Below are positions 32,861-42,111 of a stretch of 64,000 nt of DNA, piece after piece. The position numbers and the translations under genes were made by a program. The number at the start of each line of letters is the position of its first letter. Position 1 is the stretch's first letter. This DNA is from DASRDR01 sp035550795. Its GTDB lineage: Bacteria; Methylomirabilota; Methylomirabilia; Rokubacteriales; DASRDR01. Under the pieces are notes generated by a model. That model was not told the DNA's origin and did no database searches. It saw only the letters and a program-made list of their open reading frames with translations. Location of the stretch: assembly GCA_035550795.1 (NCBI GenBank), contig DASZOL010000107.1:1-64000 (forward strand), read 5' to 3'.

Positions 32861-33125
32861 GTCCTGGCTCATCTCCCAGCCTGAGCTGCCCGGCGGCGGC
32901 TCCAGTCGGGCGGAGGCAGCGCAACATCCGCGGTCGACCGGCGCGGTCGACCGGGTTCCCGCCCGGTGACACCGTCACCTTCCATTACCGTAGCACAGCC
33001 CGGCGCCGACCGCCGGAGCGCTCGCCGCCCGGCCAGCGGTGAGCCCCGAGAACCATCGCGCGCCGATCAACCGGATCTGCGTCGACTCGGTCGTCGATCG
33101 ACTGGATTTCCGCCGACCGGATTTC
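32861..33125. other. Intergenic region upstream of sucA
   Basis: Together with 32609-32738 and the activator fragment this forms a gap of nearly 770 bp between sucA and the divergent SH3 gene. No further gene is visible. It must contain the sucA promoter. Confidence 0.4.
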
Positions 33126-33155
33126 TTGACAGCCAAGGCGGCGCCTCGCTAGGCT
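33126..33155 (+). promoter_or_regulatory. Putative sigma-70 promoter for the SH3/LysM pair
   Basis: A perfect -35 box TTGACA (33126-33131) is followed after 18 bp by TAGGCT (33150-33155), a weak -10 match. The start codon is about 220 bp downstream, giving a long leader. An exact TTGACA is uncommon in this GC-rich sequence, which favours a real promoter. Confidence 0.4.
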
Positions 33156-33375
33156 CCTCTCGTGGAATTCAGTCAGATCACTCCGCCCGCGTTTCGCCTG
33201 CTCGGTCGCGGCGTCTTCTGACTCCCTCCCGCTCTCACTAGCGACTCACGTCGTCGCGGCTCTCGCCGCCCGGTCGCTGTCTCCGGGGTCTCACGAGGCG
33301 TCTCGCCACCAGTAGACGGTCCTCGCGGCCGGGCCGAAGCCGCCCCCGCCATTTCCGGGAATCGTCGGAGGAGGT

Positions 33376-33864
33376 ATGAGGATGCCGGCCCGATTGGTCC
33401 CCTGGCTTTACTGGACGCTGGTGGCGGGGCTTCTCGTCGCCCCGTCGTGGATGGGATTCCCGTCGCGCGAAGCGGGCGCCAGCCCCGCCTACTACGTCCG
33501 CGTCAAGGTCGAGACGGCGAATCTCCGGATGGGCCCGAGCCTGAGCGCGGAGCCCGTGCGCTATGCCTACGAGAACGAGCCCCTTCGCGTGATGGCCCGG
33601 CAAGGAGACTGGGTGAAGATCCGGGACTTCGAGGGCGAGTCGGCCTGGATCTACGGACCGCTGACGGACCGTCGATCCGCGGTCGTCGTCACCCGGGACC
33701 TCGTCAACGTCCGCGAGCAGCCCGGCACGGACCACCCCGTCGTCTTCACGGCGGAGCGGGCGGTCAACCTGCTGGTCCTCGACCGCAGGGGACCATGGCT
33801 CCACGTCCAGCACGACCTCGGGGACGGGTGGGTCCACGATTCCCTGGTGTGGGGGGAGCCGTGA
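33376..33864 (+). CDS. Secreted protein with two bacterial SH3 domains
   Basis: 162 residues. The N-terminus has a signal peptide (LVPWLYWTLVAGLLVAPSWM, cleavage near EAGASPA). Two SH3b domains follow, at about 40-100 (VRVKVETANLRMGPSLSAEP, GDWVKIRDFEGESAWIYGPL) and 103-160 (TRDLVNVREQPGTDHPVV, GPWLHVQHDLGDGWVHDSLV). Such domains usually bind peptidoglycan. A GGAGGAGGT site lies upstream, and ATG 33376 and ATG 33382 are both usable. The stop overlaps the next gene, so the pair is coupled. Confidence 0.85.
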   Translation: MRMPARLVPWLYWTLVAGLLVAPSWMGFPSREAGASPAYYVRVKVETANLRMGPSLSAEPVRYAYENEPLRVMARQGDWVKIRDFEGESAWIYGPLTDRRSAVVVTRDLVNVREQPGTDHPVVFTAERAVNLLVLDRRGPWLHVQHDLGDGWVHDSLVWGEP

Positions 33865-34733
33865 GATGGGCTCACGCCGCTCGCGATTCACGGGGCATGA
33901 TCCGGGCGTGGATCGCGGGTCTCGCCGCCCTGCTGGGCCTCGGTCTACCCCTCGGGCCGCCCGGGAGGTCCGCGGAGGCCGCGGTCTGGTGCCACGAGGT
34001 GCGCCGCGGTGAGGCACTGACGGCGATAGCCCGCCGAGCCGGAACGTCCGTGGAGCAGCTTCGGCGCCAGAATGGGCTCCGCCGCGGCGAGAGCGTGCGC
34101 GCGGGTGACATCATCGCGCTGCCTGCCCTGACGCGCCTGCGGAGCGGACGCCTTCCCCTGGACTCGAGCCCGCTGCCCGCGAGCCCGGGGAACCTCTACC
34201 GGGAGAACGCGGCGGCCAACCGCCAGCGGCTGTCGCGCCTGCGGACCCGCGAGCATCTGGACCGATTCGTCCGGGCCGGGTTGCTGGTGCCGGTCGCTGC
34301 GGAGAGACGCGGCGTCCACGCCTCCGGGGTTCCGGCCTGGCGGCGGGTGGCGCGCCCCTGGACCCGGCTCTTCCTCCACCAAGTGGGCCACGCGCTGCAC
34401 GACTTGTTCGGCGGCGCCAGGCTCCGCGTCACGGCCCTGACCCGCACCGAAGCCGTGCAGGAGGCCCTCCTCGTCGGGAACGGCAACGCCGCGCCGGCGC
34501 ACGGGCCCCGGCGCTCCTCGCACCTGACCGGCGCCTCGGTGGACCTCTCGAAGGTGGAGCACTCGGTCGTCGAACGGGCCTGGCTGCGGCTCGTGCTGGC
34601 ACGCCTGGCGGACCGCGGCGTCGTGAACTCCATCGAGGAATTCGTGCAGCCGCACTTCCACGTCATGGTCTTCCGTCGGTACGCGGACTACGCACGCCGG
34701 CTGCGCTCTCCGCTGCTCGTCGGCGGCTGCTGA
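33861..34733 (+). CDS. Secreted LysM protein with DUF5715-type domain
   Basis: 290 residues. After the N-terminal signal peptide (MIRAWIAGLAALLGLGLPLG) comes a LysM domain (CHEVRRGEALTAIARRAGTSVEQLRRQNGLRRGE, seen as consecutive segments) and then a domain with LRVTALTRTEAVQEALLVGN, RRSSHLTGASVDLSK and FVQPHFHVMVFRRYADYAR. The SSHLTG-x-SVD and HFH motifs recall DUF5715 and VanY/LAS-type metallopeptidase layouts, so cell-wall cleavage is plausible but unproven. The start is GTG at 33861, overlapping the SH3 stop as GTGA; ATG 33897 is the alternative. Confidence 0.75.
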   Translation: MRWAHAARDSRGMIRAWIAGLAALLGLGLPLGPPGRSAEAAVWCHEVRRGEALTAIARRAGTSVEQLRRQNGLRRGESVRAGDIIALPALTRLRSGRLPLDSSPLPASPGNLYRENAAANRQRLSRLRTREHLDRFVRAGLLVPVAAERRGVHASGVPAWRRVARPWTRLFLHQVGHALHDLFGGARLRVTALTRTEAVQEALLVGNGNAAPAHGPRRSSHLTGASVDLSKVEHSVVERAWLRLVLARLADRGVVNSIEEFVQPHFHVMVFRRYADYARRLRSPLLVGGC

Positions 34734-34790
34734 GAGGGGAAGGACGGCCCCCGGCACCGTGGCAACGAGCGCTTTCGGTTCTCCAGGTCC

Positions 34791-35876
34791 TTACGACGCC
34801 GGGACGACCGCGACCGGATGGGCCGGGAGCGCGATGGCCACGGCATCTCCCTCGGCGAAGAGCCCCTCCGCCACGGGATTGGCCACCGATACGAGGAGCG
34901 CGACCGGGCCGATCTCCACCTCGTACTCCGCGACACCGCCGAGATAGACGGCCCGGCGGACCCGGCCCCTCGGCTGTCCCGGATCCGCCGCGGCCGCCGG
35001 CAGAAGCCGGATCGCCTCCGGCCGGAGTACCGCAAGCCGCGGGTCCCCTCCTGCCCCGGGGCTCTCCGCCACCGCCAGCTCCGCGGTGGCAGGGCCGAGG
35101 CGTACGCGTACCGCGCGAGGGCCTACCGGCTCCGCGGCGAGGAAGTTGACCCGCCCGACGAAGTTTGCGACGAACCGGGTCGCCGGCCGAGCGTAGACCT
35201 CCACCGGCGGCCCCACCTGCTCGATTCGCCCCGCCCGCATGACCACGATCCGGTCCGACAGGGCCATGGCTTCCGCCTGGTCGTGCGTGACGTAGACGCT
35301 CGTGATGCCCACCCTCCGCTGGATGGCCCGGATCTCGTCCCGCATCTCCTCCCGGAGCTTGGCATCCAGGTTGGACAGGGGCTCGTCGAAGAGGAGCACC
35401 TTGGGCTCGGTGATGATCGCCCGGGCCAGCGCAACCCGCTGCTGCTGCCCCCCGGAGAGGCGATCAGGAGACCGGCCGCCGAGGCCGGCCAGCTGGACCA
35501 GGTCGAGCAGCGACGCGACCCGCCGGGCGATCTCCGCCGGCGGCACGCGCCGCGTGCTCAGCCCGAAGCCCACGTTCTCGGCGACGGTGAGATGGGGAAA
35601 GATGGCGTAGCTCTGGAAGACCATGGCGGTGTCGCGCAGGTGAGGCGGCCGGCCCGTGACGTCGACCCCATCGATCCCGATTGTTCCGGCCGTCGGCGTC
35701 TCGAATCCCGCCACCATGCGCAGCGCGGTGGTCTTCCCGCACCCCGAAGGCCCGAGGAGCGTCACCAGCTCTCCCGCTCGTACCGCGAGGGACAGGCTCT
35801 CCACCGCGCGCACCTCGCGTATCGGGTCCCGCGGATCCGGGAAGACCTTGGTCAGCCCGCGGAGCTCGAGGCTCAC
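34791..35876 (-). CDS. ABC transporter ATP-binding protein (FbpC/PotA type)
   Basis: 361 residues. Walker A GPSGCGKTTALRM, signature LSGGQQQRVALARAI, Walker B VLLFDEPLSNLDAKLR and the switch His in VYVTHDQAEAMALSD are intact. The C-terminal 120 residues form a TOBE regulatory domain (FVGRVNFLAAEPV, VLRPEAIRLLP). It powers the permease encoded immediately upstream; the start GTG at 35876 overlaps the permease stop (GTGA). Order binding protein-permease-ATPase is that of ferric iron, 2-aminoethylphosphonate or sulfate-type importers. Confidence 0.94.
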   Translation of the reverse strand: MSLELRGLTKVFPDPRDPIREVRAVESLSLAVRAGELVTLLGPSGCGKTTALRMVAGFETPTAGTIGIDGVDVTGRPPHLRDTAMVFQSYAIFPHLTVAENVGFGLSTRRVPPAEIARRVASLLDLVQLAGLGGRSPDRLSGGQQQRVALARAIITEPKVLLFDEPLSNLDAKLREEMRDEIRAIQRRVGITSVYVTHDQAEAMALSDRIVVMRAGRIEQVGPPVEVYARPATRFVANFVGRVNFLAAEPVGPRAVRVRLGPATAELAVAESPGAGGDPRLAVLRPEAIRLLPAAAADPGQPRGRVRRAVYLGGVAEYEVEIGPVALLVSVANPVAEGLFAEGDAVAIALPAHPVAVVPAS

Positions 35877-37567
35877 GAAAAGGAGGCCTGGTAGGAGTAC
35901 CGGAAGATGCGTCCGAGGCTCAGCCGGATCAACGCGATGGCGACCAGGATCAGACCCACGAGGATCACGCTGAAGGCGGCGGCGGCCCCCAGGCGGCCCG
36001 CCTCGGTCTGCGACAGGATCTGGACGGTCATGAGGTTCCAGTCGGCGGAGACGAGGAAGATCGCCGCGCTGATCGCGGTCATGGCTCGCACGAACGAGAA
36101 CGTCAGGCCCGAGAAGAAGGCGGGCACGATGAGCGGCAGGGTGATGCGCCGGAAGGTGACGGCCGTGGTCGCCCCCAGATTGGCGGCGGCCTCCTCGATG
36201 GCGGGGTCGATCTGATGGAGCACCGCCGTCCCCGACTGGATGCTCACCGGCACGTAGCGAAACACGAAGTTGGCGATCAGGATCAGCGCCGTTCCCGTGA
36301 GCAGGAGCGGCGGCTGGTTGAACGCGAGGATGTACCCGATACCGAGCACCGTCCCCGGCACGGCGAAGTTCAGGATCGAGACGAGTTCCAGGGTCCGGCG
36401 GCCCGGGAAGCGCCGCCGCACCACCAGGAACGCGATGACCATGCCCAGGAGCCCGGCCACCGGAGTGGAGCCAACGGCGATCAGCAAGGTGTCGCCGATG
36501 GTCCCGAGTCCGACCCCCATCACGTACCCGAAGTTCCGCAGCGTCGGGCTGTGGTCCACCCCCCACGTGCGGGAGAAGGCGCCCACCACGATCACCGCAT
36601 AGAAGGCCGCGATGGCGAGGGTCAGGCCGCTCGCCACCGCGAACAGGCACCAGCGTGCGAACGGGCTGACCGCCTTGAGGGACGACCGCGCCGGCTTGCC
36701 CGTAACAGTGACGTAGCGCTTCCGCCCGACCCAGTAGCGCTGGACGAAGAACGCGGTCACCGACGGGACGAGGAGGATCACGGCCAAGGCGGCGCCACCC
36801 GCCAGGTCGAACATGCCCGTAACCTGCAGGTACACCTGCACCGACAGGACGGGGAACCCGCTGCCGCCCAGGATCAGGGGGTTCCCGAAGTCCGCGAGGG
36901 ACTCGATGAAGAGGACGAGCAGGGCGCTCGCGAGGCCCGGTCCAGACAGGGGGAGGGTGATCCGCCGGAACACCGCCCAGCGGCTCGCCCCCAGGTCCAT
37001 GGCGGCGTCCTCCAGGGTGGGGCTGATCGATTCCAGCACACCGCGAAGGGTGAGGTATGCCACGGGGAAAAAGGTCAAGACCTGGGCGAGGAGGAGCCCT
37101 GGAAGCCCGTAGATCGGGAAATCGCGGAGGCCCAGGAGATGGTGGGTGATCAGGCCGTTCTGTCCGAGCAGCAGGATGATCGACAGGGCCCCGATGAAGG
37201 GCGGCGAGATGATGGGCAGGATGGCCATCACCTCGAAGAGCCGGCGCCCGGGCATGTCCGTCCGCGTGACGGCGTACGCGAAGAGATAGCCGCAGGCCAC
37301 GCCCAGGACCGCGGTCAGCCCGGCCATCAGGAGGCTGTTGGCGAAGGCCCGCCGGATGAACCAGTTTCCGGCCGCCTCGCGAAACAGCCGCAGCGAGACC
37401 GCGCCGTCGGGCACGAAGCCCACCCAGAACACCCGGGCCAGCGGGTAGACGATGAAGAGCCCGAGGAGGGCGAAGAGGAGCACCACCGCCGTGGCCACCA
37501 CGGGCTCGGCGGTGAGTGCGCGCCAGTCGGCGCGCCACGCCGCGCGCCGGCGGCCTCGCGGCCTCAC
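35873..37567 (-). CDS. ABC transporter permease, FbpB-type double-unit
   Basis: 564 residues with about 12 helices, formed of two homologous halves. Each half has an EAA loop: LEDAAMDLGASRWAVFRRITLPL and IEEAAANLGATTAVTFRRITLPL (both abbreviated here at the loop core). Two halves in one chain is typical of ferric iron (FbpB/SfuB) and phosphonate (PhnV-like) importers. Starts at GTG 37567. Lies between the binding-protein gene and the ATPase gene. Confidence 0.93.
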   Translation of the reverse strand: MRPRGRRRAAWRADWRALTAEPVVATAVVLLFALLGLFIVYPLARVFWVGFVPDGAVSLRLFREAAGNWFIRRAFANSLLMAGLTAVLGVACGYLFAYAVTRTDMPGRRLFEVMAILPIISPPFIGALSIILLLGQNGLITHHLLGLRDFPIYGLPGLLLAQVLTFFPVAYLTLRGVLESISPTLEDAAMDLGASRWAVFRRITLPLSGPGLASALLVLFIESLADFGNPLILGGSGFPVLSVQVYLQVTGMFDLAGGAALAVILLVPSVTAFFVQRYWVGRKRYVTVTGKPARSSLKAVSPFARWCLFAVASGLTLAIAAFYAVIVVGAFSRTWGVDHSPTLRNFGYVMGVGLGTIGDTLLIAVGSTPVAGLLGMVIAFLVVRRRFPGRRTLELVSILNFAVPGTVLGIGYILAFNQPPLLLTGTALILIANFVFRYVPVSIQSGTAVLHQIDPAIEEAAANLGATTAVTFRRITLPLIVPAFFSGLTFSFVRAMTAISAAIFLVSADWNLMTVQILSQTEAGRLGAAAAFSVILVGLILVAIALIRLSLGRIFRYSYQASFS

Positions 37568-37593
37568 GGGCTCAACCGAGCACGCCCCGCCAC

Positions 37594-37627
37594 TCCCCCT
37601 GCCCTCCCGCCCCGCCTGACAGGGGGA
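37594..37627. promoter_or_regulatory. Hairpin between binding-protein and permease genes
   Basis: TCCCCCTG (37594-37601) and CAGGGGGA (37620-37627) form an 8-bp perfect stem with an 18-nt loop. In ABC operons such a structure after the binding-protein gene often stabilises its mRNA or attenuates readthrough, giving more binding protein than permease. Confidence 0.45.
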
Positions 37628-37699
37628 AGGGAGCAGGGCGACGCGGGCGGGATTCCTTCAGGCGCTCTCACCCGGCGTGGGCGGCGTGAGCGGTCGCCG

Positions 37700-38713
37700 T
37701 CACTTGGGCGCCCGGAGCACCTCGTTGATCCAGCGATCCACCAGCCGCTTCTTGTCCTGGCCCGCCCGCACTGCGTCGTAGTTCATGACGGGGATCTGGT
37801 CGAAAGGGGGAAGCCCCTTGGCGAGCTTGGCCTTGGGGTGCACCGGAAAGAAATAGGTCTTGGCGTCGGTGAATGCGTTCTGGCCGTCCAGGGTGAGAAA
37901 CCAGTCGACGAGCTTCTTCGCCGCGTCGAGGTGCGACGCGCCCTTGACGATCGAGATCGCCGGCGCCTCGAAGCCCACACCCTCCTTCGGGAACGCGATC
38001 TGCATCGGATAGCCCTCGTCGGCGAGCTGAAGGAAGGCCGGCGTGAACTGGATGCCGATGGCCGCCTGTCCGATTGCCGCCGCCTTCGAGGGCGCCGTTC
38101 CGCTCTGCGTGTAGGTCTGGACGTTGGGGTGGAGCCTCTTCAGGTACTCGAAGGCCCGGTCCTCGCCCCACATCTGGACGAGCGCCGCCACCATGTTGTA
38201 GCCAGTGCCCGACGTCTGGGGGCTGGGCATCTGGATCTGATTCCGGAACTCGGGCCGCAGGAGATCCTCCCAGGACGCCGGGACCGGCGCACCGCGCTCC
38301 TTGATGACCTTGGTGTTCACTCCCAGCCCGAGCGGGTTCATGTAGAAGCTGGTCCAGTATCCCTCCTTGTCCCGGAAGTGCGCGGCGAGGTCCCTCGCAT
38401 TGGGCGAGACGTACGCCTGGGTCAGCCCCTTCTCCTTGGCCGCCACGTGGTTCTCGCTGGGTGCCCCGAACCAGAGGTCGGCTCGGGGGTTGGCCTTCTC
38501 GGCCTCCAGCCGCGCCACGGCGGGGCCGGAGGACAGGAAGGTGAAGCGCACCTGGACACCGGTCGCCCTGGTGAACGTGTCGAGAAGCTTCTTGGCGTTC
38601 TCCTCGTCGACGCTCGAGTAGACGACGACCTCCTCCGCGGCCGGCGCGGGGCGGCCGGCGGCCAGGAGGAGGATCGAGGCAAGGAAGAGCAGCCGGGCCA
38701 AGGCAAGTCGCAT
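37700..38713 (-). CDS. Periplasmic substrate-binding protein (AfuA/FbpA-like, family 1)
   Basis: 337 residues. Signal peptide LALARLLFLASILLLAAGRPAPA, then VVVYSSVDEENAKKLLDTF, the start typical of iron(III)/2-aminoethylphosphonate binding proteins. Further family segments are ADLWFGAPSENHVAAKEKG, GLGVNTKVIKERGAPVP and QTSGTGYNMVAALVQMWGED. FbpA iron ligands include a Tyr pair; the C-terminal region here has MNYDAVRAGQ but no obvious Tyr-Tyr, so ligand identity is open. The ATG has GAGGGGAGG upstream. First gene of the importer operon. Confidence 0.92.
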   Translation of the reverse strand: MRLALARLLFLASILLLAAGRPAPAAEEVVVYSSVDEENAKKLLDTFTRATGVQVRFTFLSSGPAVARLEAEKANPRADLWFGAPSENHVAAKEKGLTQAYVSPNARDLAAHFRDKEGYWTSFYMNPLGLGVNTKVIKERGAPVPASWEDLLRPEFRNQIQMPSPQTSGTGYNMVAALVQMWGEDRAFEYLKRLHPNVQTYTQSGTAPSKAAAIGQAAIGIQFTPAFLQLADEGYPMQIAFPKEGVGFEAPAISIVKGASHLDAAKKLVDWFLTLDGQNAFTDAKTYFFPVHPKAKLAKGLPPFDQIPVMNYDAVRAGQDKKRLVDRWINEVLRAPK

Positions 38714-39030
38714 GGGAACCTCCCCTCAAGGGTGCGTCGCGAAATGGCAACGGAACTGTAGCGTAGCGCGCGCGCTGCGGGCAAGGCGCCCGCCGCGGCG
38801 GCCCCGAGCCCCGCGGCGCGCGAGGCTCGCCGGGCCCAGATCATCCGGGAGCCCCTGCGTCTGAGCCATTCTGTCGGGGTGGCGCCACTCTGACGCCAAG
38901 TGGGGCCGCTCGGCGTCGACACCTTCCCCGCTTGCCGTCGCATGGCTCCCGACGCCGCGTTGGCATCGCCGTTGCTGCGTTGCCTGGCCGTGGTGAGTCA
39001 GGTGGAGTGGGAGAGGGGAAGCCGGGGCAG
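38714..39030. other. Divergent intergenic region
   Basis: About 320 bp between the importer operon and the DUF1003 gene. Promoters for both are expected; I see no convincing -35/-10 pair. A 10-bp self-complementary GTGGCGCCAC occurs near 38879. Confidence 0.4.
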
Positions 39031-39591
39031 ATGAGGAAGGCTGGACAAGGCCGTCCGCCTCGGAGCGCGCCGCGTAACGGGAGCACCGGGTCAGGGACGG
39101 GCGTGGCGCGAAATGTGGCGACCATCGCGGCGCTCGAGGCGGACACGCTGGCCCACCGCACGCGGGCCGAGCGCCTCGCCGCTCAGGTCACGCGGATGGC
39201 CGGCACTCCGTGGTTCGTCCTGCTTCACGTGGGGTGGTTCGGCGCGTGGCTGCTCGTCAGCGTGAACGCGGTGCCCGGCGTTCCGAGCTTCGACCCATTC
39301 CCCTTCAGCTTACTCACGCTCGTGGTCTCGCTGGAGGCGATCTTCCTGGCGATCTTCGTGCTCATCAGCCAGAATCAGATGACGCGGCAAGCCGATCGGC
39401 GGGCTCACCTGGATCTCCAGATCAACCTCCTGGCGGAGCAGGAATCACAGCGAACGGTCGAGCTGCTCCGGTGCATCGCCGTCCAACTGGGAGTCCACCC
39501 TCCGGGCGGATTCGACGAAGGTGAGCCAGAAGGACCGACCGACGTCCGCGATGTCGTCACCACGCTGGAACGGGCGCTGCCCCCGCAGTGA
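39031..39591 (+). CDS. DUF1003 family membrane protein
   Basis: 186 residues from ATG 39031. Two helices (WFVLLHVGWFGAWLLVSVNA and FPFSLLTLVVSLEAIFLAIF) are followed by VLISQNQMTRQADRRAHLDL and INLLAEQE, the diagnostic DUF1003 SQNRqxxxDRxxaxxDyxvNxxaE pattern. Function is unknown. It lies 54 bp upstream of the Ku gene in the same direction. Confidence 0.88.
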   Translation: MRKAGQGRPPRSAPRNGSTGSGTGVARNVATIAALEADTLAHRTRAERLAAQVTRMAGTPWFVLLHVGWFGAWLLVSVNAVPGVPSFDPFPFSLLTLVVSLEAIFLAIFVLISQNQMTRQADRRAHLDLQINLLAEQESQRTVELLRCIAVQLGVHPPGGFDEGEPEGPTDVRDVVTTLERALPPQ

Positions 39592-39645
39592 GGCGCGACG
39601 CACCGGTCGCTTGCCGCGAGCGACGCACGAGGAGACGACGCGACG

Positions 39646-40608
39646 ATGGCGCAGACGACACCACCGAAGCGCTCGCTGCACCCGCCTGCCGCGGGGACGG
39701 ACTCGTCACCCGCCAGCGCGGACGCCGCGAACCGCCGCCCTGGCCGGGGCGGAAGGGGCAAAGACATGAGTCGCCGGGAGCGACGCTCGCTCAGCAGCGC
39801 CACGATCAGCTTCGGACTCGTCACGATCCCGGTGGAGCTCCACACCGCGACCACGTCCCTGGCCCCGTCCTTCCACCTCATTCACGAGCGATGCGGGAGC
39901 CGCATCCAGCAGCAGATCTACTGTCCGGTATGCGAGCGCGTGGTGGAGCGCAGCGAGCTGGTGCGAGGGTACGAGCTGGGGAAAGACCAGTACGTCACCT
40001 TCACGCCGGAGGAGCTCGAGGGCCTCGAAGGCGAAGCATCCAAGACCATCGACATCGCGGAGTTCGTCCCGCTGGCGACGGTGGATCCGATCTACTACGA
40101 GACGGCTTACTATCTCGGCCCGGGCAACGGGGGCGAGAAGGCCTATCAGTTGCTGGCGGACGCCATGGGGGACGCCGAGCGCGTCGCGCTGGCCACCTTC
40201 CTGATGCGCGGCAAGGAGAACCTCGTGGCCGTCCGGGCCGTCGACGGATCCCTGATCCTGCACACCCTCTTCTTCGCCGACGAGGTGCGAGAGCGCCCAA
40301 GGGTCTCCCGCGACAAGGCTCGGGTTCGCGCCCCCGAGGTCCAGCTCGCCCGGCGCCTGATCGAGGAGCTCGCGAGGGACAAGTTCGTGCCCGAGCGGTA
40401 CGAGGACGCGTACCGACGCCGCGTCCTCGACGCGGCCAAGGCCAAGGCGAAGGGGAAGACGATCAAGACGGACGTCCCGTCGGGCCCGCCTGCCCCGGTG
40501 GTGGACATCATGGACGCCCTCAAGGCCAGCCTGCGCGGGCGGAGGCGGTCGGGCCCGGCGTCGCGGGCTCGGGCCGGGCGGCTCCGCCACGGTCGGAAGG
40601 CCAGCTGA
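39646..40608 (+). CDS. ku: Ku protein (bacterial NHEJ)
   Basis: 320 residues; the Ku core begins at about residue 45 with SLSSATISFGLVTIPVELHT, and continues with FHLIHERCGSRIQQQIYCPVCE and VRGYELGKDQYVTFTPEEL and ends with a Lys/Arg-rich tail (AKAKAKGKTIK...). It binds DNA double-strand ends as a homodimer and recruits ligase D. Residues 1-40 are unusual, low complexity; ATG 39766 with its GGAAGGGG site would give a 280-residue protein of normal length and is a serious alternative. No ligD is in the window. Confidence 0.93.
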   Translation: MAQTTPPKRSLHPPAAGTDSSPASADAANRRPGRGGRGKDMSRRERRSLSSATISFGLVTIPVELHTATTSLAPSFHLIHERCGSRIQQQIYCPVCERVVERSELVRGYELGKDQYVTFTPEELEGLEGEASKTIDIAEFVPLATVDPIYYETAYYLGPGNGGEKAYQLLADAMGDAERVALATFLMRGKENLVAVRAVDGSLILHTLFFADEVRERPRVSRDKARVRAPEVQLARRLIEELARDKFVPERYEDAYRRRVLDAAKAKAKGKTIKTDVPSGPPAPVVDIMDALKASLRGRRRSGPASRARAGRLRHGRKAS

Positions 40609-40686
40609 TGGAGAAGATCCGGAGCGGTCGACGTCATCACGGGACGGGTCAGGCGTCGCGACCCCGGGCCGCGCGAGCGCGGCGCC

Positions 40687-41514
40687 ATGCCGGTTCCTGA
40701 GGAGGTGCTCGACTACCTCCACCGCGCCCGGCCCGCTGACTTCGTCCGGACGCGTGCGCGGCTGGCGGCCGAGCTCCGAGAGGCCGGGGAGCCGTATGCG
40801 GCGATAGAGGTCGAGGCGCGGCGGAAGCCGACGGCGGCGGTCTGGGCCGTCAACCAGCTGTCCCGGGAAGATCGGCTGGCCGTGGAACGCGCCATCCGCA
40901 GCGCCGATGCGCTCCGCGCGCTGCAGCTCGGACGAGGACGGGGCGACGCGGACACGCTCAGACAGGCCGCGGCCGAACATCGCGAGACCGTCAGCGCCCT
41001 GGTCGAACGGGCGGAGGCCGCGCTACGGGCGGCGAGCCTACCCGTGACGCGCACGACGCTCGCCCGGGTCGCCACCACCGTGCGCACCGCAATCGCCCGA
41101 ACGGACGCGCGTGACGCCCTGCGGCGCGGCGAGCTGACGGGTGAGTTGGCTCCCGCCGGCTTCGAGGTGCTGGCCGGTGAATCGGCCTCGCGCGGCTCCC
41201 GTGATCGATCCGGAGCAGAGGATAGGCGCACGCCGGATCCCGGCGTTCGGCAGGACAGAACGCTCCGGCTTGTTCAGCCTGGGGAGCGCTCGCCCCGCTG
41301 GCCGGGCGCGCCGCGACGGGCTGGACGCGGCGTGACCAAGAACGCCCGCGTCGAGGCTACGGAGGCCGCCCTCGACGCTCTGGGTACGCCGGCGCGCGAG
41401 GCTCCCGGGCCGATTGATCCCCCCCCGGCACGCCCGTCACGTGGGCGGTCCGTTCGACCTGGACCCGGCAGGTCGAGGGCACGGAAGCAGGCGAGCTCAT
41501 GGCCAGGACGGTGA
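40687..41514 (+). CDS. Conserved hypothetical protein, helical
   Basis: 275 residues. The first 165 (VLDYLHRARPADFVRTRARLA, RRKPTAAVWAVNQLSREDRLAV, LTGELAPAGFEVLAG) follow a pattern I recall from uncharacterised soil-bacterial proteins with RKPSxxAWAxNQLxR. After about residue 168 the composition turns to Arg/Pro/Ser and the expected Ala/Glu-rich coiled-coil tail is missing, so a frameshift or rearrangement of the 3' part is likely. Located 78 bp after Ku, same strand, possibly cotranscribed. Confidence 0.6.
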   Translation: MPVPEEVLDYLHRARPADFVRTRARLAAELREAGEPYAAIEVEARRKPTAAVWAVNQLSREDRLAVERAIRSADALRALQLGRGRGDADTLRQAAAEHRETVSALVERAEAALRAASLPVTRTTLARVATTVRTAIARTDARDALRRGELTGELAPAGFEVLAGESASRGSRDRSGAEDRRTPDPGVRQDRTLRLVQPGERSPRWPGAPRRAGRGVTKNARVEATEAALDALGTPAREAPGPIDPPPARPSRGRSVRPGPGRSRARKQASSWPGR

Positions 41515-41834
41515 CAGACGTGATGACGTCGCCGCCAACCGCGCTAGACGCCGGGGAGAGCGTCCCGGACGCGGCTCGGGCGATGCGCGACGGAAACATC
41601 GGAGACGTGCTGGTCACGCAGGGCGGCAGCCTTGTCGGGATCCCGGCCCGTCCCTGGCGCTTTCGGAAGGAGCCGCCGCCCGCGAGAAAGGGGCGGCGTG
41701 CACCCGGTGCTTTCACCGACATCTTCGGGATTGCGGACTTCCTCGCCATGGCGGCCGGTGGTCCCGGCGCTCCGCAAGACGGGTCGCACGCGCCACGACG
41801 AGGCGCACCGGGCACCCGGATTCCGATCCGGTGA
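41499..41834 (+). pseudogene. Truncated CBS-domain protein
   Basis: The first 48 residues, ARTVTDVMTSPPTALDAGES and AARAMRDGNIGDVLVTQGG followed by SLVGI, are the start of a CBS domain pair protein. The family continues with TDRDI and a second domain; here the frame turns into PARPWRFRKEPPPARKG-type sequence, with a short acceptable end DIFGIADFLAMAAGG. About two thirds of the two-domain fold is missing, so it is likely broken. It overlaps the previous gene by 16 bp. Confidence 0.55.
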
Positions 41835-42111
41835 CGAGCAGTGGTCGCCGTCGCGCGTCTGGCAGGAACTGTGCGGGCGCGACCGGTGGCACGTGACCGC
41901 GGGTGGCCAATGGAGACGGGCGCCGCGTCTAGATGGAAGACTCGTTCCCGACAGCCACGACCGACGCGAGAGTTTCAGGTCCTCCTCGGCTCGCCGACGC
42001 TCCTCCTCCGCCCGCCGGCGCTCCATGAACTGCCCGATCTGGCTTCCCAGCGCGACTGGGCTTCCGGAACACGCGACGGGCGAGCGGGACCTTCCCGGCT
42101 AGAATAGAGGT

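Noticed and set aside
34791..37538. Continuous minus-strand frame suggesting a permease-ATPase fusion
   Set aside because: The upstream part is the permease read in a wrong frame; the true permease has its own stop overlapping the ATPase start.
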